Shown: piece after piece, positions 24,111-32,658 of the stretch
Layout: each line of letters begins with the position of its first letter
Position numbering within the stretch: position 1 is the stretch's first letter
Source of the DNA: Synechococcus sp. ROS8604
GTDB lineage: Bacteria; Cyanobacteriota; Cyanobacteriia; PCC-6307; Cyanobiaceae
Assembly (NCBI RefSeq): GCF_014279655.1
Contig: NZ_CP047946.1
Coordinates: 1,550,001 to 1,614,000 of the forward strand
Reading direction: 5' to 3'
DNA length: 64,000 bases
Made by a program: the position numbers and the translations under genes
Notes under the pieces: model-generated
What the model saw: the letters and a program-made list of their open reading frames with translations, nothing else
What the model was told of the DNA's origin: nothing
Database searches by the model: none

Positions 24111-25558
24111 ATCAAGATGTTGCCCATCATGCCGAGCTCCTCGTGATCGAGGATGTGGCAGTGATACACGCTCTTGCCAGCAAAGTCGCTGAAGCGGGTG
24201 CGCACGCGCACGGTTTCGCCAGGGCGCACCAGCACCACATCCCGCCAGGCCCGGTAGGGCTCAGGCCTGCCATTGCGGCTGATCACCTGCATCGGATTCA
24301 CATGCAGATGGAAGGGGTGATCCATCACGCCTGTGTTCAGCAGCTCCCAGTCCTCTGTGTCTCCCAATTGCACGCGCGTGTCAATGCGCCCATGGTTGTA
24401 GCTCTGGCCGTTGATCAAAAAGGCCATGCCCATGCCTGGTGCCATGCCGTGATTCATCACAAATCGGCGCGTACGCAGCGGGCTGGGGAGCTCCTCCACC
24501 GCTAAGAGCTGCTGCGGCAGAGGCTGCGGCGCTACAACGCCATTGGTGCTCACCGTTGCGATGACATCAGCTTGTTCCTGGCCAGACACCGCTCTCCCCA
24601 TACCCATGCCCATACCCATGCCCATACCCATGCCGCCCATCATTGGGCGCCCCAGGCGCCTGTAGGGGAGGTTGTTCAAGCGAAACCGACCACCTTCGGG
24701 AGCCACCTGCACCAACACATCGGCACGCTCGCCGGGCACCAGCAGCAACTCCTGCAACGGCAGTGGTTGCTCCAGTGCACCACCATCAGTGGCAATCAGA
24801 TGCATGGTGTGACCCTCCAGCGCCAGTCGCCAGAAGCGGGCATTGGAGGCGTTGAGAAGGCGTAGGCGCAGCAAGCCGCCGGCTGCAACCTGCAGCTCGG
24901 GCTTCACCTGGCCGTTCACGCTCAGAATCGAGCCTTCTCGGCCAAGCATCACACCAGAACCGGAGCGCTGGTTGGCGGCTGGAAGATCCTTGAGCACAAG
25001 CACTTCTTCCTGGGCCGCCTGCACTTCAGGGATGCGATCGAGATCGCCTCTCACCAGCAGCGCACCACCCAGGCCACCAAACACCTGGTCAGCCACCGTT
25101 CCATGGTGATGGGGGTGGTAGTAGAAGAGGCCCGCCGGGTGATTGTCCGGCAAGGAGAAGCTGTAGCTCTGTCGCTGGCCAGGAGCAACCCTCAGGAACA
25201 CATTGTCGGCTGCTCCGCTGGGTGGAATGTGCAGGCCGTGGTAGTGCAGATTCGTTGGCTGAGTCAGGCGGTTGTGCAGCTGGATCCGCACCGCATCACC
25301 AGGCTGCAGTTCAAGCTGGGGGCCAGGGAGTAAGCCGTTGTAGGTGAGTGCCCGTCCTGATGTGCCAGGGATGCTGATGGACGTTTCCTGCGCTACCAGA
25401 TCCAGCTCCAGCAGGCCAGCTTGAGAGCGCACTGGCGACGTCGCCGCCGCGTTGATGCTCCTCCGTGGATCTGCGTCCCAGCCATGGCGCAGAGCCGCGA
25501 CTGAGGCTGCTGCAGTGCCACCGGCTGCCAGGGCGAGAAAGGAGCGCCGGCTGATCAC
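24101..25558 (-). CDS. Multicopper oxidase with Tat signal (CopA/CueO-type)
   Basis: 485 residues. Tat signal MISRRSFLALAAGG. Three cupredoxin domains with all copper sites: HYHGLH (type 2/3), YYHPHHHG, a C-terminal DHPFHLHVNPM and the type-1 block YHCHILDHEELGMMG. A Met-rich segment (about residues 305-318, GMGMGMGMGMGM) comes from a 12-bp tandem repeat at about 24595-24640 and probably binds Cu(I). Such enzymes oxidise Cu(I) to Cu(II) in the periplasm. It is last in the DUF411-Grx/MauE-MCO operon (4-bp overlap with the upstream gene). Confidence 0.93.
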   Translation of the reverse strand: MISRRSFLALAAGGTAAASVAALRHGWDADPRRSINAAATSPVRSQAGLLELDLVAQETSISIPGTSGRALTYNGLLPGPQLELQPGDAVRIQLHNRLTQPTNLHYHGLHIPPSGAADNVFLRVAPGQRQSYSFSLPDNHPAGLFYYHPHHHGTVADQVFGGLGGALLVRGDLDRIPEVQAAQEEVLVLKDLPAANQRSGSGVMLGREGSILSVNGQVKPELQVAAGGLLRLRLLNASNARFWRLALEGHTMHLIATDGGALEQPLPLQELLLVPGERADVLVQVAPEGGRFRLNNLPYRRLGRPMMGGMGMGMGMGMGMGRAVSGQEQADVIATVSTNGVVAPQPLPQQLLAVEELPSPLRTRRFVMNHGMAPGMGMAFLINGQSYNHGRIDTRVQLGDTEDWELLNTGVMDHPFHLHVNPMQVISRNGRPEPYRAWRDVVLVRPGETVRVRTRFSDFAGKSVYHCHILDHEELGMMGNILIEA

Positions 25559-26310
25559 AACGCACCCCCAGAAGCAAGAGCCATCACTGGCTGAATCAAC
25601 ATCGCCAAACCCATCAGCCCCATGATCAGATTCTCAGCGAAGCTCACCACCCCCAGCGGTGTGCGGGAGTTGCCGCCCACGCAGGCACAGTTCAGTGCCA
25701 GGTGATCGACGAACACGGCTTTGCCGACGGAGACCATGCCCATCACACCGAGAAGCACTGCTGTCACGCCAATCACAGCTTCAAGGCCCATACTCTCGGC
25801 CGATTGCAGCATCCCAAGTCCCACCAATAGCTCAACAGCGGGATACAGTTTTCCCCAGGCCTGCCAACGCTGCGTGAGCAGGTCATATTTGCGGAAGCTT
25901 GCAGCGAATGCCGCAATATCCATCAGCTTGAGCATCGCCAACAGGCAGATCGCCAGGCCCATGTAGCCCCGGATTTCGCCCCCTAATGCCAGGTTGATCA
26001 ACAGAGCGCTCAGGAACACAGCGATCACTGGTGCGTAGGACACCTCTGCTGTTTCCGCGGTGACACCAAGCCGTTTCGCCAGCTCGGTGTAGCCCCCAAT
26101 GCGCTCCGCGCCGGCAAACACCTGCGGCGTGGTGGTCACACCGTGGGCATGCTTGAAGGCTTCCACCTCCGCCTGGCTGCGCAGAGGATGATCCTCAAAC
26201 GGAATCCCCTGGGCGCGCAGGAGCTGAAGCGCGCGCTGCCCCCACGGACAGGCATGCTCGGGCGTCTCCATCCTGTAGAGACGCACAGCGCTGAGTTCCG
26301 GCTTAGCCAT
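25555..26310 (-). CDS. Glutaredoxin-like/MauE fusion protein
   Basis: 251 residues from ATG 26310, which overlaps the DUF411 stop by 8 bp; the longer frame upstream is an Arg/Pro-rich readthrough of the DUF411 gene. N-terminal glutaredoxin-like domain with a single active-site Cys (HACPWGQRALQLL) and the TTTPQVFAGAERIGGYTEL motif, then a four-helix MauE/DoxX-like membrane domain (from about residue 95) with CACVGGN before its last helix. This fusion is known near mercury and copper resistance genes and probably moves reducing equivalents across the membrane to the DUF411 protein. Confidence 0.85.
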   Translation of the reverse strand: MAKPELSAVRLYRMETPEHACPWGQRALQLLRAQGIPFEDHPLRSQAEVEAFKHAHGVTTTPQVFAGAERIGGYTELAKRLGVTAETAEVSYAPVIAVFLSALLINLALGGEIRGYMGLAICLLAMLKLMDIAAFAASFRKYDLLTQRWQAWGKLYPAVELLVGLGMLQSAESMGLEAVIGVTAVLLGVMGMVSVGKAVFVDHLALNCACVGGNSRTPLGVVSFAENLIMGLMGLAMLIQPVMALASGGAL

Positions 26311-26725
26311 CACCCTCCACCGTCTGGAAGGCTTGGGTCCGGCCGGATTCGGTGAAGGTGAACACCGTGTAGCTCTCTGTCTTGAACGGTGATTCCATGC
26401 CGGGCGAACCGAGCGGCATACCGGGTACGGCAATTCCGGCCACCTGTGGGCGTTCCTTCAGCAGCCGCTGAATCGCCGACACTGGAATATGACCCTCAAC
26501 CGTGTAACCCCCAATCCGGGCGGTGTGACAGGACTGCAGCTGAGGTGGAACGCCGTAGCGCTGCTTGATGCTCGCAAGGTTGCTCGTCACGTAGTCCTTC
26601 ACTGTGAAGCCGGCTTGCCTGAGGTGGTCCAGCCAGCCTTTGCAGCAGCCACAGCTTGGGGAGCGATAGGCGGAAACCACCGCAGGCACAGGTATGGCGG
26701 CGACTGGAGGCATCAACAGAGGCAC
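26303..26725 (-). CDS. DUF411 metal-binding protein, copy 2
   Basis: 140 residues, GTG start at 26725. Short hydrophobic leader (MPLLMPPVAAIPVPAVV), then YRSPSCGCCKGWLDHLRQAG, SCHTARIGGYTVEGHIPVSA and GIAVPGMPLGSPGME as in copy 1. It is the first gene after the MerR-type promoter at 26747-26777 and overlaps the glutaredoxin-MauE gene. Copies 1 and 2 are diverged, so they were probably acquired separately rather than by recent duplication. Confidence 0.87.
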   Translation of the reverse strand: MPLLMPPVAAIPVPAVVSAYRSPSCGCCKGWLDHLRQAGFTVKDYVTSNLASIKQRYGVPPQLQSCHTARIGGYTVEGHIPVSAIQRLLKERPQVAGIAVPGMPLGSPGMESPFKTESYTVFTFTESGRTQAFQTVEGDG

Positions 26726-26746
26726 AGGAGGACGGCGACTGCTTCC

Positions 26747-26777
26747 ACCGTAAACACTCCAGTCGGTGGAGAGTCAA
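26747..26777 (-). promoter_or_regulatory. MerR-type operator/promoter for the DUF411-Grx/MauE-MCO operon
   Basis: Minus strand: -35 TTGACT (26777-26772), 19-bp spacer, -10 TACGGT (26752-26747), inverted repeat ACTCTCCA-CCGAC-TGGAGTGT (7 of 8 pairs). Same arms as the site at 23659-23689. It begins at the 3' end of the histidine kinase gene, so the downstream operon can be read from its own metal-activated promoter or by readthrough from the kinase. Confidence 0.75.
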
Positions 26778-28144
26778 TGGGGTGGCTCAGCCGCCGGAAT
26801 CTCCAGGGAGAAGCAGCTGCCGCATCCAGTCCTGGAGTGCACCTGGATTGCTGCGCGATGGCGGACGGCGATGGCTTGCGCGATGGCCAGCCCCAGCCCA
26901 CTGCCACCCTGGAGGCGTGAGCGAGACGGATCCAGTCGCGTGAAGCGATCAAAGATTCGGCCCTGCATCTCCTCAGCGATGCCAGGTCCGTTGTCGGTGA
27001 TTGAAAGCTGGAAATGGCGACCCTGGTGCTTCAGGGAGACGTCGATCGCGCCACCTGCTGGGCTGTGCTGCATCGCGTTGCTCAGCAGATTGATCACAAG
27101 CCGGCTGAGTTCTGTCTCCGCCCCAAGCACCTTGGCACTGGACATCCATGACGTGTGAATCAGGCTCACCTGAGCAGCCGCAGCTGTCTCTGAAAAATCC
27201 TCCATCACATCGGCCGTGATCTCGGCGAGATCACACACCGTTGCCGGCTCCCGCTCGCAGGGTCGTTCAAGGCTGGCGAGCAACAACAGGTCGCCGATCA
27301 GGTTCTGCAGGCGCCGGCCCTGGACAAGCACCCGATCCCAGCTCTGGATTGACGGCTGTTCAGCCACCATGGAACGTGTGGGGCGTTCTGCCTCCACCAA
27401 CGCCAAGAGATTGGCAAGAGGCGTGCGTAATTCGTGCGCGACGTCAGCGCTGAACTGCTCCTGACGCTGATAGGCCTCTAGCAGTGGTGCGATCGCCAAT
27501 CCAGCCAGCCACCAGCTGGCCGCGCCGATCGCCAAGAGCGCACTCAGAAAGACACCATGACCCAACCACAACACCTGTTGGGCTTCCCGATCGAGATCGT
27601 TCAGGCTGCGTGAAATCTGGAGGAAGCCCCACACCGGTTCTCCGCTGCCGTTGGAGTGGTGGAGATGGATGGAATAGGTGAGCCAGCGCTGGCCGAATGC
27701 TTCTTGCGTGAGCTGCCAACCTTGATCCGCAGCTGGAGATACAGCCTCCGGAGTCCCGGGAGAGCTGGCGATCAGAGCACCGCTTTGATCGAGAACACGC
27801 AGCTTGTAGCGGTCGGGATCAGTGGCACTGATTACATGGCGTTCAACCAGTGAATCTGGTGCCTTGCAAGGCTCTCCTGCGATACAGAGGCCCGGCAGAA
27901 CCGCAACGAGTGCGGATGTGGGCCGGGCTCTCTGCGGCAGGACAGGATTAAGACTGTCGTGCAGGGTTCCGGCAAGAGCCTGCAGTTCACGTCGGATCGC
28001 ACTCTCCTGGCTCTGCAGCAACAGCCTTCCCATCGCGAAACCCGCGCCGTATAGGAGTGCACCCATCACCAGCAAGGAGAGTCCCGCCAGCCTCAATCGA
28101 GCTTGAAACAACAGGCGATGCGCCGGCGTTCGGATGGTCATCAC
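26774..28144 (-). CDS. Sensor histidine kinase (CopS/CusS-type)
   Basis: 456 residues. Two membrane helices (LSLLVMGALLYGAGFAMGRLL near the start; HGVFLSALLAIGAASWWLAG around 195-215) enclose a periplasmic sensor of about 130 residues. HisKA box with the phospho-acceptor in SADVAHELRTPLANLLALVE, N box in RLVINLLSNAMQHSP, then ITDNGPGIAEE and GGSGLGLAIAQAIA. Start overlaps the response-regulator stop (ATGA). By context it senses periplasmic copper or a similar metal and controls the RND pump. Confidence 0.88.
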   Translation of the reverse strand: MMTIRTPAHRLLFQARLRLAGLSLLVMGALLYGAGFAMGRLLLQSQESAIRRELQALAGTLHDSLNPVLPQRARPTSALVAVLPGLCIAGEPCKAPDSLVERHVISATDPDRYKLRVLDQSGALIASSPGTPEAVSPAADQGWQLTQEAFGQRWLTYSIHLHHSNGSGEPVWGFLQISRSLNDLDREAQQVLWLGHGVFLSALLAIGAASWWLAGLAIAPLLEAYQRQEQFSADVAHELRTPLANLLALVEAERPTRSMVAEQPSIQSWDRVLVQGRRLQNLIGDLLLLASLERPCEREPATVCDLAEITADVMEDFSETAAAAQVSLIHTSWMSSAKVLGAETELSRLVINLLSNAMQHSPAGGAIDVSLKHQGRHFQLSITDNGPGIAEEMQGRIFDRFTRLDPSRSRLQGGSGLGLAIAQAIAVRHRAAIQVHSRTGCGSCFSLEIPAAEPPH

Positions 28145-28851
28145 AGCAACACCGCAGCGTGCGGATTCAGCCGATACCCCTTACTCGGGACGGTTTCAAT
28201 CGGGGAAGCAAGCCCATGAGCAGCAAGCTTGCGCCGCAGCAATCGCACTTGAGCTGCAACAACATTGCTGATGGGATCTTGCTGGAGATTCCACAGTTGG
28301 TTGCGCAAGCGAGAGCCTGAAATCACCTGACCTGGGTGATCCATGAGATAGCTCATCAGTTGCTGCTCTTTCGTGGACAGCTCAATACTCATCTCAGCTG
28401 TGGCTGTTGTCACGACCAGTTGCCCCGTGGCGAGATCCAGCCGGAAGCAGCCGGCTTCCAGGACTGGTGCGCGATAGCTGGGATGACGCCGCTGCAACGC
28501 CCGTACCCGTGCGAGAAGTTCCTCCATCGCAAATGGCTTGCTCAGATAGTCGTCCGCGCCGGCATCCAGCCCCTCGACCCGATCGGCTGTGTCGCCGCGT
28601 GCCGTCAGCAGCAAGAGCGGCAGCTCCAGGCCCCGCGATCGCGCTCGCCTACACAGATCGAGGCCGCTGAGGTCTGGGAGCATCCAATCGAAAATCCCCA
28701 GCTCATAGCGGGCCTGATCACTGCCAAGCAGCACCCAGGCGTCCTGGCCGCTGACGCAGTGATCCACCACATGCCCGTGGTCCTGCAGAACGGCCTGGAT
28801 GGATCCCGCCAGATCCGTCTCGTCCTCCACTAACAGGATCCGCATGGGCAT
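28141..28851 (-). CDS. OmpR-family response regulator (CopR/CusR-type)
   Basis: 236 residues. Receiver domain with acidic pocket LLVEDETDLAG, phospho-Asp in LGIFDWMLPDLSGLD, Thr in LLLTARGDTADR and Lys in DDYLSKPFAMEELLARVRAL; then an OmpR-type winged helix with a tail YRLNPHAAVLL. It is divergent from the efflux adaptor gene, and the intergenic gap (about 30-100 bp depending on the start) should hold its operator. Confidence 0.9.
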   Translation of the reverse strand: MPMRILLVEDETDLAGSIQAVLQDHGHVVDHCVSGQDAWVLLGSDQARYELGIFDWMLPDLSGLDLCRRARSRGLELPLLLLTARGDTADRVEGLDAGADDYLSKPFAMEELLARVRALQRRHPSYRAPVLEAGCFRLDLATGQLVVTTATAEMSIELSTKEQQLMSYLMDHPGQVISGSRLRNQLWNLQQDPISNVVAAQVRLLRRKLAAHGLASPIETVPSKGYRLNPHAAVLL

Positions 28852-28883
28852 CAGCGTGGCGGATCAACGAGGCTCAGATCCTA

Positions 28884-29534
28884 GTGCGCGCAGCCGGTTT
28901 CATCTGTTTTTCATCCCGGTTGCGCCATCCTCCGCCCATCCACTGCTTCCTCAGGCCTTTGCTTCTACGAATCCTCCAGCTGGCGGGAAGCGCCAGCCTT
29001 GCTGCAACGGCTCTGCTGGCCTCCCCCATCGCAGCCCCCCTCGCTCTTGCCCATGTGGGCCATGGCGATGAGTTTCAGCAGCAGGGCGACGCACGCCAGG
29101 TGCGCCGCAACGCCGAAACCGATGCCCTGTTGGGGGTGGCCACGGCAACGCCGGAAGAAGGGCCGGATGGGCTCTCGGTTCCCTCCACTGCTCTAGTCGA
29201 TGCGAATGGCAAGCCACTGCTGTTCGTGCAAACCCAGACCACCTACGACCCTGTTCTCGTGGTGACGGGTTCCAGACAGGGTGACCGGGTTGTGATCACC
29301 GAGGGCCTTGATCCCACCGACGAGGTGGTGATCTCTGGCGCCCTCTCGCTGTACGCCGAATCGAAGAAGACACCACAGGCTGAGCCGGCAGCAGATAACA
29401 AAGCCGCTGCGCCACAGGACAGCGCGACGGCGAGCCCGTCCGCTCTACCCATTCCCGCCCTGGCAGCTGGCGCGGTTGTCGTACTCACCGCTGGGGCTAT
29501 CTGGCTGAACCGCCGCAGGAAGACGGATGCTTGA
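28884..29534 (+). CDS. Truncated-type efflux adaptor (C-terminal adaptor domain plus TM anchor)
   Basis: 216 residues from GTG 28884, or 191 from TTG 28959, which directly opens a good signal peptide (LLRILQLAGSASLAATALLA). After an AHVGHGDEF motif comes only the membrane-proximal part of a CusB/CzcB-type adaptor: VPSTALVDANGKPLLFVQTQ, VTGSRQGDRVVITEGLDPTD and EVVISGALSLYAESK. An Ala/Pro linker and a C-terminal membrane helix (AAGAVVVLTAGAIWLNRRRK) follow. No hairpin or lipoyl domains. It overlaps the RND pump gene by 8 bp. Confidence 0.72.
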   Translation: MRAAGFICFSSRLRHPPPIHCFLRPLLLRILQLAGSASLAATALLASPIAAPLALAHVGHGDEFQQQGDARQVRRNAETDALLGVATATPEEGPDGLSVPSTALVDANGKPLLFVQTQTTYDPVLVVTGSRQGDRVVITEGLDPTDEVVISGALSLYAESKKTPQAEPAADNKAAAPQDSATASPSALPIPALAAGAVVVLTAGAIWLNRRRKTDA

Positions 29535-32500
29535 GCGGTTGCTCAACACAACGCTGCGGTTTTCGATCGCTCGCCGCTGGCTGATCGTTGCCGCAGCCAT
29601 CGCCATCAGCCTCTGGGGCCTGCTGGCGGTGAGCCAGATGCCCCTGGATGTGTTTCCCCCCTTCGCGCCGCCGCAGGTGGATGTGCAAACCAGCGCCGCT
29701 GGGCTCTCACCGGAAGAAGTGGAAACCCGCATCACGCTGCCGATCGAATCGGCAGTGAATGGCATTGCCGGGGTGGAGACCGTGCGCTCCTCCTCCAAGC
29801 CGGGTTTGTCGATGGTGCAGGTGGTGTTCAACCAGAACGCCGACATCTACCGCGCCCGCCAATCCGTGGCGGAGCGGCTGCAACAGGTGAGCGCCCAGCT
29901 GCCCGCCAATGCAGATCCCCCCGAGCTCTCCCCGCTGGTGTCGCCACTGGGCACGATCCTGCAGGTTGCCTTCACGGTGACCGGCGATGGCGCCACATCG
30001 CTCATGGATCTGCAGCAGCTGATCCTGCGCTCTTACCGCCAGTCAATCCTGGCGGTGCCCGGCGTCGCCCAGGTCACGATCTACGGCGGCGATGAGCAGC
30101 AGTTTCAGGTGCTGCTTGATCCCCAGGAGCTGCAGGCTCAGGCTGTCTCGCTCCAGGCGGTGATGGAGGGTGTTGGCTCGGCGATGGCTACCAGCCCTGG
30201 GGGCTTCCTGATCGGGGGTGGCCAGGAGCGGTTGATTCGCCCCCTGGCTCAGGTTACGCAGGTGAGTGATCTCGCCGATGCGGCGGTGCAGAGCGAGCAG
30301 GGACGCCCGGTACTGCTCTCCACCTTGGGCCAGGTGAAGCGCGGTGTGGCGCTCAAACGCGGTGATGCCAGTTTCAACGGAAATCCCGCCGTTGTGCTGA
30401 TGGTGATCAAGCAGCCCGATGTGGATACACCCACCGTGACTCGGGCGGTGGAGCAGCGGCTGACTGAGTTGAACCGCACGCTGCCTAACGATGTACAGGT
30501 CCAGACCACATTTCGTCAGAGCAATTTCATCGATAGTGCCATCCGCAATGTGAGCGAGTCGCTGCTCCAGGGGGTGGTGATCGTTTCGGTGGTGATCGTG
30601 CTGTTTCTCATGAACTGGCGCGCCGCCGTGATCAGCCTCATCGCCATTCCGCTGTCACTGCTGATTGGCCTGATGTTGATGAAGAGCCTGGGCCTGGGCA
30701 TCAACACCATGACCCTGGGTGGGCTGGTGGTGGCGATCGGTTCGGTGGTCGACGACTCGATCGTCGACATGGAGAACTGCTATCGGGGGCTGCGCCGCAA
30801 CCGGGCCAGCGACACGCCCAAATCGCCCCTGCAGGTGGTGTTCGACACCTCGGTAGAGGTGCGCCAGCCCGTGCTGTTCTCCACCGTGATCATCGTGGTG
30901 GTGTTTGCGCCGATCTTTTCGCTCACCGGCGTGGAAGGGCGCATCTTTGCGCCGATGGGCCTGGCTTATCTTCTCTCCATCGCGGCCTCCACATTGGTGG
31001 CGGTGACCCTGTCACCCGCGTTGTGCGCGATCCTGCTCGCGCCTGCGGAGCTGCCAGAGGAGAACACCTGGCTGGCTAACCAGGCCGAGCGGCTCTACCG
31101 CCCGATCCTGGATCTAGTCCTGCGCTCACCCCAGCGGGTGTTGGCGATCGCACTGGCCCTGATCGTGGCAACCACCCTGATCTTGCCGGCCTTGGGGCGG
31201 GTCTTTCTTCCGGAATTCCGCGAAAAGTCATTGGTGAATTCGATGTTGTTGTATCCAGGTGTGTCGTTGGAGATGACCAACCGAGCAGGGCTGGCTCTGA
31301 CCCGTTCCCTGCAAGACAACCCTTTGTTTGAGTGGGTGCAGGTGCGCACGGGCCGCGCTCCAGGCGATGCCGATGGAGCTGGTGTGAACCTGGCTCATGT
31401 GGATGTGGAACTGAGTGACAAGGCCATGGCGAATCGGCCCGCTGCCATCGCCGAGCTGCGGCAAGCCTTTCTTAAGCTTCCCGGCGTAGCTCCCAACATC
31501 GGCGGCTTCATCTCCCATCGGATGGATGAAGTGCTCTCGGGGGTGCGCAGTGCCATTGCAATCAAGATCTACGGCACCGATTTAGGCGAACTGCGCCGCA
31601 TCGGTGAGGCGGTGGAGAAGGCCATCAAACCCATTGATGGAGTGGTGGATCTGCAGTTGGAACCGCAGCTGCCGATTCCCCAGGTGCAGATCCACTACGA
31701 CCGCCCGCTCGCGGCGGCGCTCGGGCTCACGGTGGAGGAGCTGTCGCAAGCAGTGGAGATCGCGCTCAACGGCAAGGTGGTGGGCCACGTGGTGGAAGGG
31801 GGTGTGCGCAGCGATGTGCTCGTGCAGCTTCAGGAGAATGCTCGCCAGAACCTGGAGGCCATCCGCTCGTTGCCGGTGGCCTTCAGCAATGGCATGACCG
31901 TTCCTCTCGGCAGTGTTGCCTGGGTTGAGGAAGGTCTGGGGGCCAACATCGTCAACCGAGAAGATGTTTCCCGCTTGATTGTGGTCTCGGCCAATGTCAA
32001 CGGTCGGCCCCTTGGCAGTGTGGTGAAAGATATTCAGCGCACCATCACCCGGGATGTGCGTTTACCTCAGGGCTACACCATTCGCTATGGCGGTCAATTT
32101 GAATCAGAAGAGCGGGCAACCGCGTCTCTGGTCTTCTACAGCGCTGTTGCCGCAGTGGTGATCGGTGTGCTGATGGTGATTTCGGTGAAATCAGTGCCCG
32201 CCACAGTGGCGATCATGCTCAACCTGCCCCTGGCCCTGATCGGAGGTGTGGTGGCGGTGTTGCTCACGGGAGGAGTGCTATCGATCGCCTCGTTGATCGG
32301 CTTCATCACGCTGTTTGGCATCGCCGTGCGCAATGGGTTGTTGCTGGTGGACAACTACAACCGCCGCCACGGCGCAGGGCAACCCCTGGGCGAGGTGATC
32401 CGTGAGGGAAGCCTGGAGCGCCTCAACGCCATCCTGATGACAGCCCTCTCCTCGGCACTCGGAGCCTTGCCTCTTGCACTCGCTTTCGGGGCCGGGAATG

Positions 32501-32658
32501 AAATCCTGCAACCGTTGGCTGTGGTGGTGCTCGGTGGATTGATCACCTCCACGGCCCTGACCCTGCTGGTGCTCCCGGCGCTCTATGCACGCTTTGGCCA
32601 TTGGCTGCTGCCCGCCCGCGACGGTTCGGCGTCGTCTCTTGCCTCTCTCCCGTCATGA
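29527..32658 (+). CDS. RND heavy-metal efflux pump (CusA/CzcA-type)
   Basis: 1043 residues. Full RND architecture: helix 1 (SIARRWLIVAAAIAISLWGL), first large periplasmic loop from FPPFAPPQVDVQTSAAGLSP, helices 2-6 with GGLVVAIGSVVDDSIVDMEN, the heavy-metal-type loop FSLTGVEGRIFAPMGLAYL, second periplasmic loop with GFISHRMDEVLSGVRSAIAI, and a final helix block SLIGFITLFGIAVRNGLLLV. It exports Cu(I)/Ag(I) or divalent metals with the adaptors. No outer membrane channel gene is present in the island, so a TolC-like partner must be elsewhere. Confidence 0.9.
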   Translation: MLERLLNTTLRFSIARRWLIVAAAIAISLWGLLAVSQMPLDVFPPFAPPQVDVQTSAAGLSPEEVETRITLPIESAVNGIAGVETVRSSSKPGLSMVQVVFNQNADIYRARQSVAERLQQVSAQLPANADPPELSPLVSPLGTILQVAFTVTGDGATSLMDLQQLILRSYRQSILAVPGVAQVTIYGGDEQQFQVLLDPQELQAQAVSLQAVMEGVGSAMATSPGGFLIGGGQERLIRPLAQVTQVSDLADAAVQSEQGRPVLLSTLGQVKRGVALKRGDASFNGNPAVVLMVIKQPDVDTPTVTRAVEQRLTELNRTLPNDVQVQTTFRQSNFIDSAIRNVSESLLQGVVIVSVVIVLFLMNWRAAVISLIAIPLSLLIGLMLMKSLGLGINTMTLGGLVVAIGSVVDDSIVDMENCYRGLRRNRASDTPKSPLQVVFDTSVEVRQPVLFSTVIIVVVFAPIFSLTGVEGRIFAPMGLAYLLSIAASTLVAVTLSPALCAILLAPAELPEENTWLANQAERLYRPILDLVLRSPQRVLAIALALIVATTLILPALGRVFLPEFREKSLVNSMLLYPGVSLEMTNRAGLALTRSLQDNPLFEWVQVRTGRAPGDADGAGVNLAHVDVELSDKAMANRPAAIAELRQAFLKLPGVAPNIGGFISHRMDEVLSGVRSAIAIKIYGTDLGELRRIGEAVEKAIKPIDGVVDLQLEPQLPIPQVQIHYDRPLAAALGLTVEELSQAVEIALNGKVVGHVVEGGVRSDVLVQLQENARQNLEAIRSLPVAFSNGMTVPLGSVAWVEEGLGANIVNREDVSRLIVVSANVNGRPLGSVVKDIQRTITRDVRLPQGYTIRYGGQFESEERATASLVFYSAVAAVVIGVLMVISVKSVPATVAIMLNLPLALIGGVVAVLLTGGVLSIASLIGFITLFGIAVRNGLLLVDNYNRRHGAGQPLGEVIREGSLERLNAILMTALSSALGALPLALAFGAGNEILQPLAVVVLGGLITSTALTLLVLPALYARFGHWLLPARDGSASSLASLPS

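Noticed and set aside
24595-24640. Tandem 12-bp repeat as a CRISPR or microsatellite element
   Set aside because: It is in frame within the multicopper oxidase and encodes its Met-rich (GM) segment.
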